From contig DXFV01000008.1 in assembly GCA_019114265.1 (NCBI GenBank), positions 62,001-126,000 of the forward strand: a stretch of DNA of 64,000 bases, given 5' to 3'. The position numbers were made by a program, and so were the translations under genes. Shown here piece after piece: positions 56,189 through 63,111 of the stretch. Position 1 is the first letter of the stretch; each line of letters opens with the position of its first letter. The notes below the pieces were generated by a model. It was given only the letters and a program-made list of their open reading frames with translations, did no database searches and had not been told where the DNA came from. The DNA is from Anaerofilum faecale. GTDB lineage: Bacteria > Bacillota > Clostridia > Oscillospirales > Ruminococcaceae.

Positions 56189-56766
56189 AAAAAGTGTACC
56201 ACATCCACGGCCGCGCGCCGCTGTTTACCAATACCTTCCTGCTCGTCACCGAGGCGGGCCACGCGGTGGCCATCGACCCTGACGCCCCCGCCGAAAAATA
56301 CCGGCAGCTGCTGGAAAAGGAGGGCGCAGCCCTCACCCACATCCTGCTCACTCACGGCCATCACGACCATGTGGGCAGCGTGAACGAACTGCGCGCCGAC
56401 GGTGCAAAGCTGTATATGAACGCCGCCGACGCCGCCCATTTCGGCATCCAGCCGGACGAGGTGTACACCGACGGCGGGCAGATCCAGGTGGACGAGGACT
56501 GCTACACCACCATCTTCACGCCGGGCCATACGCCCGGTTCCACCTGCATCCGGTGCGATGCGCTGCTGTTCACCGGCGACACGCTGTTTGCCGGCACAGT
56601 GGGCCGCACCGACCTTCCCGGCGGCAACTACGACCAGCTGATGGACAGCCTGAAAAAGCTGTGCGACGCTGTCCACGACGATCCCCAGGTGCTGCCCGGG
56701 CACGAGGATTTTTCCACGATGGAGCAGGAAAAAGCAAGCAACCCCTACCTTGGTTTCGCAAGGTAA
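56185..56766 (+). CDS. MBL-fold metallohydrolase (glyoxalase II-like)
   Basis: A 193-residue metallo-beta-lactamase-fold protein with the di-metal motif LTHGHHDHVG and later ligands in TPGHTPGS, TGDTLF and LPGHE. The length and the GRTDLPGG motif match the small hydroxyacylglutathione-hydrolase-like group found next to dtd and relA in clostridia; the substrate is unknown. The ATG overlaps the dtd stop (ATGA), with AAAGGAGAG upstream. Confidence 0.88.
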   Translation: MKKVYHIHGRAPLFTNTFLLVTEAGHAVAIDPDAPAEKYRQLLEKEGAALTHILLTHGHHDHVGSVNELRADGAKLYMNAADAAHFGIQPDEVYTDGGQIQVDEDCYTTIFTPGHTPGSTCIRCDALLFTGDTLFAGTVGRTDLPGGNYDQLMDSLKKLCDAVHDDPQVLPGHEDFSTMEQEKASNPYLGFAR

Positions 56767-56791
56767 AAACAGGAGAGACAGGAGAAACAAC

Positions 56792-58243
56792 ATGCAGACG
56801 GTAGTGCGAGGCCTTGCCTCGGTTTATGACATCGAGCATCTGGTGCGGCTGTTTTATCCGGGTGCCGAGATTCGTCCCCGCCGCACCCGCGGGCAGGACG
56901 CGGTGATCGCGCACTTGGGCAGACGGCGGATGCTGGCGGGACTGTGCTGCGCAGGGCAGTGCAGCTGGGAGTACGCGCCGCTGCCCGGCCCGGACGACAA
57001 TCAGACGCCCGAATACGCGCTGGCGGCTCTGGTGTACCGCCTGCTGTGCCGGCGCACCGGCAAGCGCCCGCCCTGGGGGATGCTGACGGGCGTGCGGCCC
57101 GTGCGCATCATCCACGACTCCCGTGCAAAGGGCATGAGCGAGAGCGAGATCCGCCGCCTGTTCTGCCACAAATACGATGTCACCGACGAAAAATTTGAGC
57201 TGGCGCTGGACATCGCAAACCGCCAGTCCCCCTGGATGCAGGCCGACGAGCGGGACTACAGCCTCTACATCGGCATCCCGTTCTGCCCGTCCCGGTGCAG
57301 CTATTGCAGCTTTGTCTCGCGCACCATCGAGAAGGAGAAGAAGCTGGTGCAGCCGTATGTGGACCTTCTCTGCCGCGAGCTGGAGGATATCCGCTCCCTG
57401 GCCGACCACAACCGCCTGCATCTGAAAACCATCTACATCGGCGGCGGCACCCCCACCAGCCTCTCGGCGGGCCAGCTGCGCCAGCTGATGGGCACGGTGC
57501 GCCGCCTGTACGACCTGGGAGACATCCAGGAATACACGGTGGAGGCCGGCCGCCCCGACTGCACCGACCTGGAAAAGCTGGAGGTGCTCAAGGAATACGG
57601 CGCCACCCGCATTTCGATCAACCCGCAGACCCTGTCGGACGAGGTGCTCGCGCGCATCGGCCGCCGCCACACCGCCGAGGACGTCATCCGCTGCTTTGAG
57701 CAGGCGCGCAGCGTGGGGCACACCAACATCAACATGGACCTGATCGCCGGCCTGCCCGGCGACACGCCCGACGGCTTTTCGGCCACACTGGACGGCGTCC
57801 TCACCCTGTCGCCGGAAAACATCACGGTGCACACCCTCACCCTCAAGCGCGCATCCAATTTGGTGATCGAGCAGCGGCAGGAGGAATACGGCGATGTAGC
57901 GCAGATGATTTCCCGCTGCAACGTGCTGGGAAAAGCCGGGTATGCCCCCTATTATCTCTACCGCCAGAAGGGGACGCTGCAAAACCTGGAAAACACCGGG
58001 TGGTGCAAGCCGGGGTATGAGGGCCTGTACAACATCTATATCATGGAAGAAGTGCACACCATTCTGTCTGCCGGCGCGGGCGGCTCCACCAAGCTGCGCC
58101 AGCAGAAAGGCAATCTTATCAAGCGCGTGTTCAATTATAAATATCCGCTGGATTACATCAACGGATTCGACGCCGTGCTCCAGCGGAAAGAAGGAGTGAA
58201 CGATTTTTATGCCCGCTATGTGGATTCCCAAACGTCTGGTTGA
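56792..58243 (+). CDS. hemZ: HemZ, coproporphyrinogen-dehydrogenase family radical SAM enzyme
   Basis: A 483-residue HemN-like radical SAM protein. An N-terminal ~160-residue HemZ-specific domain precedes the radical SAM core: YIGIPFCPSRCSYCSFVS carries the CxxxCxxC cluster ligands, and TIYIGGGTPTSLSAGQL, RISINPQTLSDEVLARIGR and NMDLIAGLPGDT follow. HemZ is annotated as an oxygen-independent coproporphyrinogen III oxidase, but many clostridial members lie outside haem loci and their real role is unsettled. No other haem genes are here. The end overlaps the next gene by 35 nt. Confidence 0.92.
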   Translation: MQTVVRGLASVYDIEHLVRLFYPGAEIRPRRTRGQDAVIAHLGRRRMLAGLCCAGQCSWEYAPLPGPDDNQTPEYALAALVYRLLCRRTGKRPPWGMLTGVRPVRIIHDSRAKGMSESEIRRLFCHKYDVTDEKFELALDIANRQSPWMQADERDYSLYIGIPFCPSRCSYCSFVSRTIEKEKKLVQPYVDLLCRELEDIRSLADHNRLHLKTIYIGGGTPTSLSAGQLRQLMGTVRRLYDLGDIQEYTVEAGRPDCTDLEKLEVLKEYGATRISINPQTLSDEVLARIGRRHTAEDVIRCFEQARSVGHTNINMDLIAGLPGDTPDGFSATLDGVLTLSPENITVHTLTLKRASNLVIEQRQEEYGDVAQMISRCNVLGKAGYAPYYLYRQKGTLQNLENTGWCKPGYEGLYNIYIMEEVHTILSAGAGGSTKLRQQKGNLIKRVFNYKYPLDYINGFDAVLQRKEGVNDFYARYVDSQTSG

Positions 58244-59132
58244 AGTGAGCCTGATCAATACGGCCGCGCTGGCAGGCCGTGAATTCATCACCCACTGCGA
58301 GATCGAATACGAAAGCCGCGTATATGCCGCTGCGTCGGAGGTGCTGCACTCCGGGCGGCATGTGGTGATGCTGGCCGGCCCGTCCGCCTCGGGCAAGACC
58401 ACCACCGCCCACAAGCTGGCGGCGGCCATCCGTGCGCGCGGGGTGCAGGCGGCGGTTGTCAGCATGGACAATTTCTTCAAAAATCTGGAGGAATATCCGC
58501 GCCTTCCGGACGGGACCAAGGACTACGAAAACATCCATGCGGTGGATCTCGCTTCGCTGCAAAGCTGCCTGAACGAGATCATCGCCACCGGCCGCACCAT
58601 GCTGCCGGAGTTCGATTTCTACACCGAGCACCGCAAGGAAGAGAAGATCCCGCTGGAGGTCGGCAGCGGCGTGTGCATCGTGGAAGGCATCCACGCGCTG
58701 AACCCGCTCACCACGTCGCTGCTTCCCGAAGGCAGCGTCTACCGCATCTATGTGGGCCTGCGGGAGGAGTACAGCAAGGGGGGCCAGCGCATCCTCCCCA
58801 CCCGGGATATCCGCCTTGCCCGCCGGATGGTGCGGGACCACAAATTCCGCGGTCATTCGCTGGAAAAAACCATCAAGATGTGGCCGGCGGTGTGTGCCGG
58901 GGAAGAGCGCAACATCAAGGTGTTCAAAAGCCAGGCGGACCTGCTGATGGACACCTCGTTCAGCTACGAGATCTGTGTGCTGGGCGGCGTGATCGCACCG
59001 CTGGCCGGCCGGCTCGCCCGCGAACAGGGCGGGGAAACGCTGAACAGTCTGGCGGAGCGGTTCAGCCTGTGCACACCGATGCCGCTGGAATGGGTGCCGG
59101 AGGATTCGATGCTGCGGGAGTTTATGGGCTGA
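58209..59132 (+). CDS. Uridine kinase-like P-loop protein
   Basis: A 307-residue kinase of the phosphoribulokinase/uridine kinase family. Walker A is MLAGPSASGKTTTAHKLAAA, preceded by an N-terminal extension of about 50 residues; SMDNFFKNLEEYPRLPDGTKDYENIHAVD, DFYTEHRKEE and VCIVEGIHALNP are the family marks for nucleoside binding and lid. The extension and C-terminal part differ from classical Udk, so substrate is uncertain. It starts inside the end of hemZ (35-nt overlap) with GAAGGAG upstream, showing translational coupling. Confidence 0.84.
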   Translation: MPAMWIPKRLVEVSLINTAALAGREFITHCEIEYESRVYAAASEVLHSGRHVVMLAGPSASGKTTTAHKLAAAIRARGVQAAVVSMDNFFKNLEEYPRLPDGTKDYENIHAVDLASLQSCLNEIIATGRTMLPEFDFYTEHRKEEKIPLEVGSGVCIVEGIHALNPLTTSLLPEGSVYRIYVGLREEYSKGGQRILPTRDIRLARRMVRDHKFRGHSLEKTIKMWPAVCAGEERNIKVFKSQADLLMDTSFSYEICVLGGVIAPLAGRLAREQGGETLNSLAERFSLCTPMPLEWVPEDSMLREFMG

Positions 59133-59138
59133 TTCCGG

Positions 59139-59167
59139 TTGCTCTTTGGTGTGGGGTTGGATATAAT
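59139..59167 (+). promoter_or_regulatory. Sigma-A promoter of the small zinc-ribbon gene
   Basis: TTGCTC (59139-59144), 17-nt spacer, consensus TATAAT (59162-59167), about 62 nt before the start codon. Confidence 0.65.
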
Positions 59168-59229
59168 AGAAACAGAACAAGCCGCACCCTGTTGGGGCGG
59201 CCCCAATCAAAGGAACGAGGTGTGTTGCA

Positions 59230-59601
59230 ATGGATCTGAATGAACTGCGCAGCCTGGCTGCCAACATGACCGGCAAGGTGGTGTCCGCCACCGGAGAACT
59301 GGTGGAAAAAGGGAAAAAGCAGGTGGATATTCTGTCCCTGGAAAACAAGCTGGCCAAAGCACAGCGTCAGCTGGGCGCGCTGGTGTACAGCCTGTCGCGC
59401 AGCGGCCAGCAGAATCCCGCGCTGGTGCAGAAGTATATCGATGAGATCGCGCAGCTGGAAAGCCAGCTGGAGCAGGCCAGCCAGACGGGCAAGCAGGATG
59501 AATTCGTCACGGTCACCACGGCCAGCCCGGTCTGCCCGCAGTGCGGGCGCGCGGTCTCGCAGGAGGACGTCTTCTGCAGCGGCTGCGGCGCACGCCTGTA
59601 A
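59230..59601 (+). CDS. Small coiled-coil protein with C-terminal zinc ribbon
   Basis: A 123-residue protein. Residues 1-85 are helical and charged with a coiled-coil look (ELVEKGKKQVDILSLENKLAKAQRQLGALVY), and 100-123 form a zinc ribbon, CPQCGRAVSQEDVFCSGCGARL. Such 'zinc ribbon domain-containing' proteins are widespread in clostridia and uncharacterised. It is transcribed alone. GAACGAGG lies before the ATG. No terminator was recognised after it. Confidence 0.82.
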   Translation: MDLNELRSLAANMTGKVVSATGELVEKGKKQVDILSLENKLAKAQRQLGALVYSLSRSGQQNPALVQKYIDEIAQLESQLEQASQTGKQDEFVTVTTASPVCPQCGRAVSQEDVFCSGCGARL

Positions 59602-59719
59602 AGGGGTTTGCGGTCCCGGCGCTTTTGGCGGATCTTGTCAGAATGCAGAGGTTTTTTGCAGCCCGGCGCGGGCACAGGCCGTCAAAACCGAAAAAAAACT
59701 GAAAACTATCCAAAAAGGC

Positions 59720-59748
59720 TTGCAATATCCAACGGTATCGGGTAAAAT
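59720..59748 (+). promoter_or_regulatory. Sigma-A promoter of hup
   Basis: TTGCAA (59720-59725), 17-nt spacer, TAAAAT (59743-59748), identical in hexamers and spacing to the spo0A promoter. Confidence 0.75.
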
Positions 59749-59754
59749 TAAGTT

Positions 59755-59901
59755 CCGTCAAGATTTGAACGGGCGGCCCAAAAATCGGGGCCGCGCAGCT
59801 GCCGCACACATTCGCACATCCCCGTGCGGACACAGGGCAGCCCGGCCGGTGTTCACAGAAACACAGGGCCGGACAGGATTTTATAACTGGAGGAAAAAAC
59901 A
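59755..59901 (+). other. Long structured leader of hup
   Basis: From the predicted start site to the hup start codon there are about 147 nt without a gene. Three inverted repeats can be drawn: GCGGCCC/GGGCCGC (59773-59794), CCGCAC/GTGCGG (59802-59829) and CCGGCC..GTGTT/AACAC..GGCCGG (59842-59872), the last just before the ribosome-binding site TGGAGGAAAAAAC. No T-run follows any of them, so attenuation by termination is unlikely; translational control is possible. Not a recognised riboswitch class. Confidence 0.4.
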
Positions 59902-60177
59902 ATGACGAAAGTTGATTTGATCGCCAAAGTGGCCGCCGATGCCGGCCTGACCAAGAAGGACGCCGAGAAAGCCATCAATGCCGCTCTGGACGCCATCACC
60001 GCCGCTCTGGTGGAGGGCGATAAGGTCGCTCTGGTTGGCTTCGGCACCTTCGAGGCACGCGAGCGCGCTGCCCGTGTCTGCCGCGACCCCCGCACCCATG
60101 CCGAGATCCCCGTGCCCGCCACCACGGTGCCTGCTTTCAAGGCCGGCAAGGCTCTGAAGGACGCTCTGGCAAAATAA
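59902..60177 (+). CDS. hup: HU-family nucleoid protein
   Basis: A 91-residue histone-like DNA-binding protein. MTKVDLIAKVAADAGLTKKDAEKAINAALDAITAALVEGDKVALVGFGTFEARERAAR is the full HU N-terminal half, and the flexible arm reads CRDPRTHAEIPVPATTVPAFKAGKALKDAL (the usual RNP.TG.EI.I.A...P.FK.GK). It dimerises and bends DNA. TGGAGG lies 9 nt upstream. Expressed from its own promoter with a long leader and followed by a terminator. Confidence 0.95.
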   Translation: MTKVDLIAKVAADAGLTKKDAEKAINAALDAITAALVEGDKVALVGFGTFEARERAARVCRDPRTHAEIPVPATTVPAFKAGKALKDALAK

Positions 60178-60207
60178 GCGAGCTTTTCCGCACGGCTGTG
60201 CGGTGCA

Positions 60208-60245
60208 GGCAAGCGGACGGCAGCTCGTCCGCTTGCCTTTTCATT
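60208..60245 (+). terminator. Terminator of hup
   Basis: GGCAAGCGGAC (60208-60218) pairs with GTCCGCTTGCC (60227-60237); followed by TTTTCATTTT. Partial read-through could feed rqcP, which has no obvious promoter of its own. Confidence 0.82.
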
Positions 60246-60267
60246 TTGGAAAGGAGCACTGTATCGA

Positions 60268-60513
60268 ATGCGTATCGACAAATATCTCAAGGTCAGCCGC
60301 CTGATCAAGCGGCGCACGGTGGCCAACGAGGTGGCCGACGCCGGCCGCATCGAGGTCAACGGAAAACCGGTGAAGGCAAGCTATGCCGTCAAGGTGGGCG
60401 ATGTGATCGAGATCACCTTCGGCAACCGCCCGGTCAAGGTGCGGGTGCTGTCTGTGGAGGCCGCGGCCGGCAAGGATGTGGCGCGTGAGATGTACGAAGT
60501 GCTGGAGGGCTGA
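60268..60513 (+). CDS. rqcP: S4-domain RNA-binding protein RqcP (YabO)
   Basis: An 81-residue single S4 domain: MRIDKYLKVSRLIKRRTVANEVADAGRIEVNGKPVKASYAVKVGD. RqcP binds 50S subunits blocked by peptidyl-tRNA and works with RqcH in adding alanine tails during ribosome quality control. It stands in the order hup-rqcP-yabP-yabQ-divIC-yabR, as in Bacillus yabO-yabR. GGAAAGGAG precedes the ATG. Confidence 0.92.
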   Translation: MRIDKYLKVSRLIKRRTVANEVADAGRIEVNGKPVKASYAVKVGDVIEITFGNRPVKVRVLSVEAAAGKDVAREMYEVLEG

Positions 60514-60575
60514 GCGGTTCTATCCCATAGCCTGTCTGCATATCCTGTATCAAAAACGGAAGGTGGATATCGGAT

Positions 60576-60857
60576 ATGCAAACACAGACAGAACGCCCGG
60601 CCGCGCCGCACAACATCATCATGGAAAACCGCCGCAGTCTCACGGCCACCGGCGTGCGCTCGATCATCAGCTACGACGCCTACGCCGCCACGCTGGAAAC
60701 CGAACAGGGGATGCTGCAGATCGGCGGCGAGGGGCTGAAGGTGAGCGAGCTCTCCACCCAAAGCGGCGAGGTGAAGATCAGCGGGAGCATTGAATACCTG
60801 CAATATACCGACCGGGCCGAGAAAAAATCCGGCCTGTGGCATCGGCTGGTGCGCTGA
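60576..60857 (+). CDS. yabP: Sporulation protein YabP
   Basis: A 93-residue protein: NIIMENRRSLTATGVRSIISYDAYAATLETEQGMLQIGGEGLKVSELSTQSGEVKISGSIEYLQY is the whole YabP domain, related to YqfC found at 17689. YabP is a sigma-E dependent factor needed for spore coat/cortex formation in Bacillus. It overlaps yabQ by one base (TGATG). Confidence 0.92.
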   Translation: MQTQTERPAAPHNIIMENRRSLTATGVRSIISYDAYAATLETEQGMLQIGGEGLKVSELSTQSGEVKISGSIEYLQYTDRAEKKSGLWHRLVR

Positions 60858-61333
60858 TGCCGGTGGCGATCGACGTCCCGCTGGCGCTGGCGGATGTGCT
60901 GTGCTGCCTGGGGCTGGGGCTTGCGGTGGCGGCGCTGTACGACGGAGTCCTTTTTTTGTTCGGCCGCCGCGTGGTGCTGCCGCTGGACATCGCCGCGTTT
61001 GTGCTGGCGGGTATCCTGGCGTGCAGCTATGCGGCCTCCCGCAGCTACGCAGGGGTGGTGCGCTGGTATCATCTGGCCGGGATGGCGGCGGGAGCGGCGG
61101 CGTATCAGAATGTCCTGGCGCCGGCCACCTTCCGCCTGCGCCGGCTGATCCTGTGGGTGCTGGGGCTTCCGCTGCGCCTGCTGGTGCGGATCGCGGCGCC
61201 TCCTGCCAGGCGCCTGAAAGGCTGGATACAGGCGGAACGGTCCCGAAGAATCGAAAAAAAACGCCTGAAAGCCCGCCAAAAGCGGATAAAACAGTTGCAA
61301 AGCACGGCAAAAGTGTTGTATAATTCTAACTGA
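60857..61333 (+). CDS. yabQ: Sporulation protein YabQ
   Basis: A 158-residue membrane protein with three or four hydrophobic helices in the first 100 residues (VLCCLGLGLAVAALYDGVLFLFG matches the usual YabQ start 'G...G..YD..R') and a long basic tail, RLKGWIQAERSRRIEKKRLKARQKRIKQ. YabQ is a mother-cell membrane protein required for the spore cortex in Bacillus. It starts on the yabP stop codon. Confidence 0.85.
   Translation: MPVAIDVPLALADVLCCLGLGLAVAALYDGVLFLFGRRVVLPLDIAAFVLAGILACSYAASRSYAGVVRWYHLAGMAAGAAAYQNVLAPATFRLRRLILWVLGLPLRLLVRIAAPPARRLKGWIQAERSRRIEKKRLKARQKRIKQLQSTAKVLYNSN
61295..61324 (+). promoter_or_regulatory. Sigma-A promoter of divIC inside the yabQ tail
   Basis: TTGCAA (61295-61300), 18-nt spacer, consensus TATAAT (61319-61324), about 58 nt before divIC. 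It separates the vegetative division gene from the sporulation genes upstream. Confidence 0.7.
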
Positions 61334-61381
61334 TAATCCGTCTGTAGAATCTTGCAGAGCGGGATGGGGGAGACCACAGCC

Positions 61382-61681
61382 ATGTCCAAGAGGGTAAAAC
61401 ACAAAAAAGCACGCGCACGTCTGGCAGCATGGGGCGTTATGGGCCTGGTGCTGTGCTATCTGGTGGTTTCCTTTATCCAGACACAGGTGGAGATCGCAAG
61501 CAAAAAACAGGAGCTTTCCGCGGTGCAGACCCAGCTGACAGAGCAGCTCGCGCGCAACACCGAGCTGACCCGTGTGCTGGAGAGCGGCACCGAGGAGGAG
61601 ATCATGGAACGCATTGCCCGCGACCGGTTCGGCTACGCCATGCCCGGCGAGCGGGTGTTCGTGGATACCAGCGGCAAATAG
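61382..61681 (+). CDS. divIC: Septum formation initiator, DivIC/FtsB type
   Basis: A 99-residue bitopic protein: basic cytoplasmic N-terminus (MSKRVKHKKARARLAAW), one transmembrane helix (about 18-36), then an extracellular coiled coil QVEIASKKQELSAVQTQLTEQLARNTELTRVL and the EEIMERIARDRFGYAMPGERVFVD end typical of DivIC/FtsB. It joins FtsL and DivIB at the division site. The ATG at 61382 is preceded by GGGGGAGA. Confidence 0.9.
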   Translation: MSKRVKHKKARARLAAWGVMGLVLCYLVVSFIQTQVEIASKKQELSAVQTQLTEQLARNTELTRVLESGTEEEIMERIARDRFGYAMPGERVFVDTSGK

Positions 61682-61735
61682 CAGGGAGATCCCCCGCTTT
61701 TGATATTAACAATCGCAAAGGAGTTTTTCCGTTAC

Positions 61736-62164
61736 ATGGAGTTTGAGGTAGGAAGTATCGTTGAGGGCAAGGTCACCGGCGTAAAAAGTTTCGGCGCGTT
61801 TGTCGAGTTGCCCGGCAACAAAACCGGTATGGTGCACATCTCGGAGGTTTCCAACGAGTATATCCAGGATCTTTCCACGGTCCTCACACAGGGCCAGATG
61901 GTGAAGGTGAAGGTGATGAACATCGCGCCCGACGGCAAGATCGCGCTGTCCATCAAGCGCACCGTCGAGCGCCCGGCCCGCTCTTCCCGTTCGCAGCGCA
62001 GCGACGGCGGCCGCGTGTGGCAGCCCCGCCGCTCCGAGCCGGCCGGTGAGATGAGCTTCGAGGACATGATGGCAAAGTTCAAGAGCCAGAGCGAAGAGAA
62101 GATCTCGGACCTCAAGCGCGTCACCGAAGCGCGCCGCGGCGGCGGATATTCCCGCCGCAGATAA
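61736..62164 (+). CDS. yabR: S1-domain RNA-binding protein YabR
   Basis: A 142-residue protein with an N-terminal S1 domain, MEFEVGSIVEGKVTGVKSFGAFVELPGNKTGMVHISEVSNEYI (1-72), and a basic, Arg/Ser-rich tail ending EARRGGGYSRRR. YabR is a general-stress-related RNA/ribosome-associated protein of unclear role (related to GSP13/CvfD). AAAGGAG lies 12 nt before the ATG. Confidence 0.9.
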   Translation: MEFEVGSIVEGKVTGVKSFGAFVELPGNKTGMVHISEVSNEYIQDLSTVLTQGQMVKVKVMNIAPDGKIALSIKRTVERPARSSRSQRSDGGRVWQPRRSEPAGEMSFEDMMAKFKSQSEEKISDLKRVTEARRGGGYSRRR

Positions 62165-62282
62165 CCCTGCATGTTCTGTGCGGCCCTGTTTTTTCACACG
62201 GGGCCGCGCATTTTTGTGCCGCTTTGGCAGCGTCAAGGTGCAAAAGGGAAAATTTTTCACAGTATTTTCGTGAAACTGGATA

Positions 62283-62311
62283 GTGCAATTCGTTGTGCAT
62301 TGTGCTATAAT
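62283..62311 (+). promoter_or_regulatory. Promoter of hpf with GATAGTGCAATT at the -35 position
   Basis: Extended -10 TGCTATAAT with the hexamer at 62306-62311; GTGCAA lies 17 nt upstream within GATAGTGCAATT, exactly as at 46021. An inverted repeat TTTCAC-N9-GTGAAA (62255-62275) precedes it. Confidence 0.58.
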
Positions 62312-62396
62312 GAACTCAACGGAAGGGCTGTTCTGGATAGCCAATTCTTCCAAATACTTTGCGGCCCTTTCGGATGTACGCAAAGGAGGCGCTCTT

Positions 62397-62915
62397 ATGA
62401 AGATCACCTGCACAGGACGAAAAGTCACCCTGAAACCCGCATTCACCCAGCGCGCAGAGGACAAACTGGCAAAACTGCAGAAGTTTTTCTCCGACGATGC
62501 ACAGGCACAGGTCACGGTCACGGTAGAGAAAGACCGCCAGACAGTGGAGATCACCGTGCGTGACAAGGGTGTGGCGATCAGGGCCGAGCGAGCCGCTGTG
62601 CGCATGGAAGACGCGCTGGATTCCGCGATGGACCTGCTGAGCCGCCGGATCGTGAAAAACCGCAAACGCCTTGACGATAAATTCTCCCGCCCGGCTTTCA
62701 CCGAGCCGTATGAAGAACCCGCAGACGAAGATCCGTACGCCGTCATCCGCGAGAAGCATTTCCATGTGAAACCCTGCAGTGTGGAGGAAGCCATCCTGCA
62801 GATGAATTTGCTGGGCCACAGCTTCTTTGTCTTCCGCGACGAGGAGACCGATTCCATCCAGGTCGTCTATCGCCGCAGCGACGACACCTACGGCCTGCTG
62901 GTCCCTGAACGCTGA
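62397..62915 (+). CDS. hpf: Ribosome hibernation promoting factor, long form
   Basis: A 172-residue long HPF. The N-terminal HPF/RaiA fold (1 to about 100) begins MKITCTGRKVTLKPAFTQRAEDKLAKLQKFF. A linker with acidic residues leads to the C-terminal dimerisation domain VIREKHFHVKPCSVEEAILQMNLLGHSFFVFRDEETDSIQVVYRRSDDTYGLLVP. It joins two 70S ribosomes into inactive 100S particles in stationary phase. AAAGGAGG lies 8 nt upstream. Its 5' leader is about 80 nt. Confidence 0.95.
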   Translation: MKITCTGRKVTLKPAFTQRAEDKLAKLQKFFSDDAQAQVTVTVEKDRQTVEITVRDKGVAIRAERAAVRMEDALDSAMDLLSRRIVKNRKRLDDKFSRPAFTEPYEEPADEDPYAVIREKHFHVKPCSVEEAILQMNLLGHSFFVFRDEETDSIQVVYRRSDDTYGLLVPER

Positions 62916-62960
62916 TATTTTCTCAATCCCTCTTTTTAACCCCCTCTTTCCCCTCGAAAG

Positions 62961-62995
62961 GCGGTCCGCACCTCTGCGGGCCGCTTTTCCTTTTC
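62961..62995 (+). terminator. Terminator of hpf
   Basis: GCGGTCCGC (62961-62969) pairs with GCGGGCCGC (62976-62984); followed by TTTTCCTTTT. Confidence 0.82.
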
Positions 62996-63111
62996 TGGCG
63001 TACAAAAAAGCGGCGGCACAAAAATGAAAACAGGGGTAGAAATCCGGGCCAAAACATAGTACAATAAACTGTCAGAACATTCTATCCGTGCATTGCAGAA
63101 AGGGAAATACT

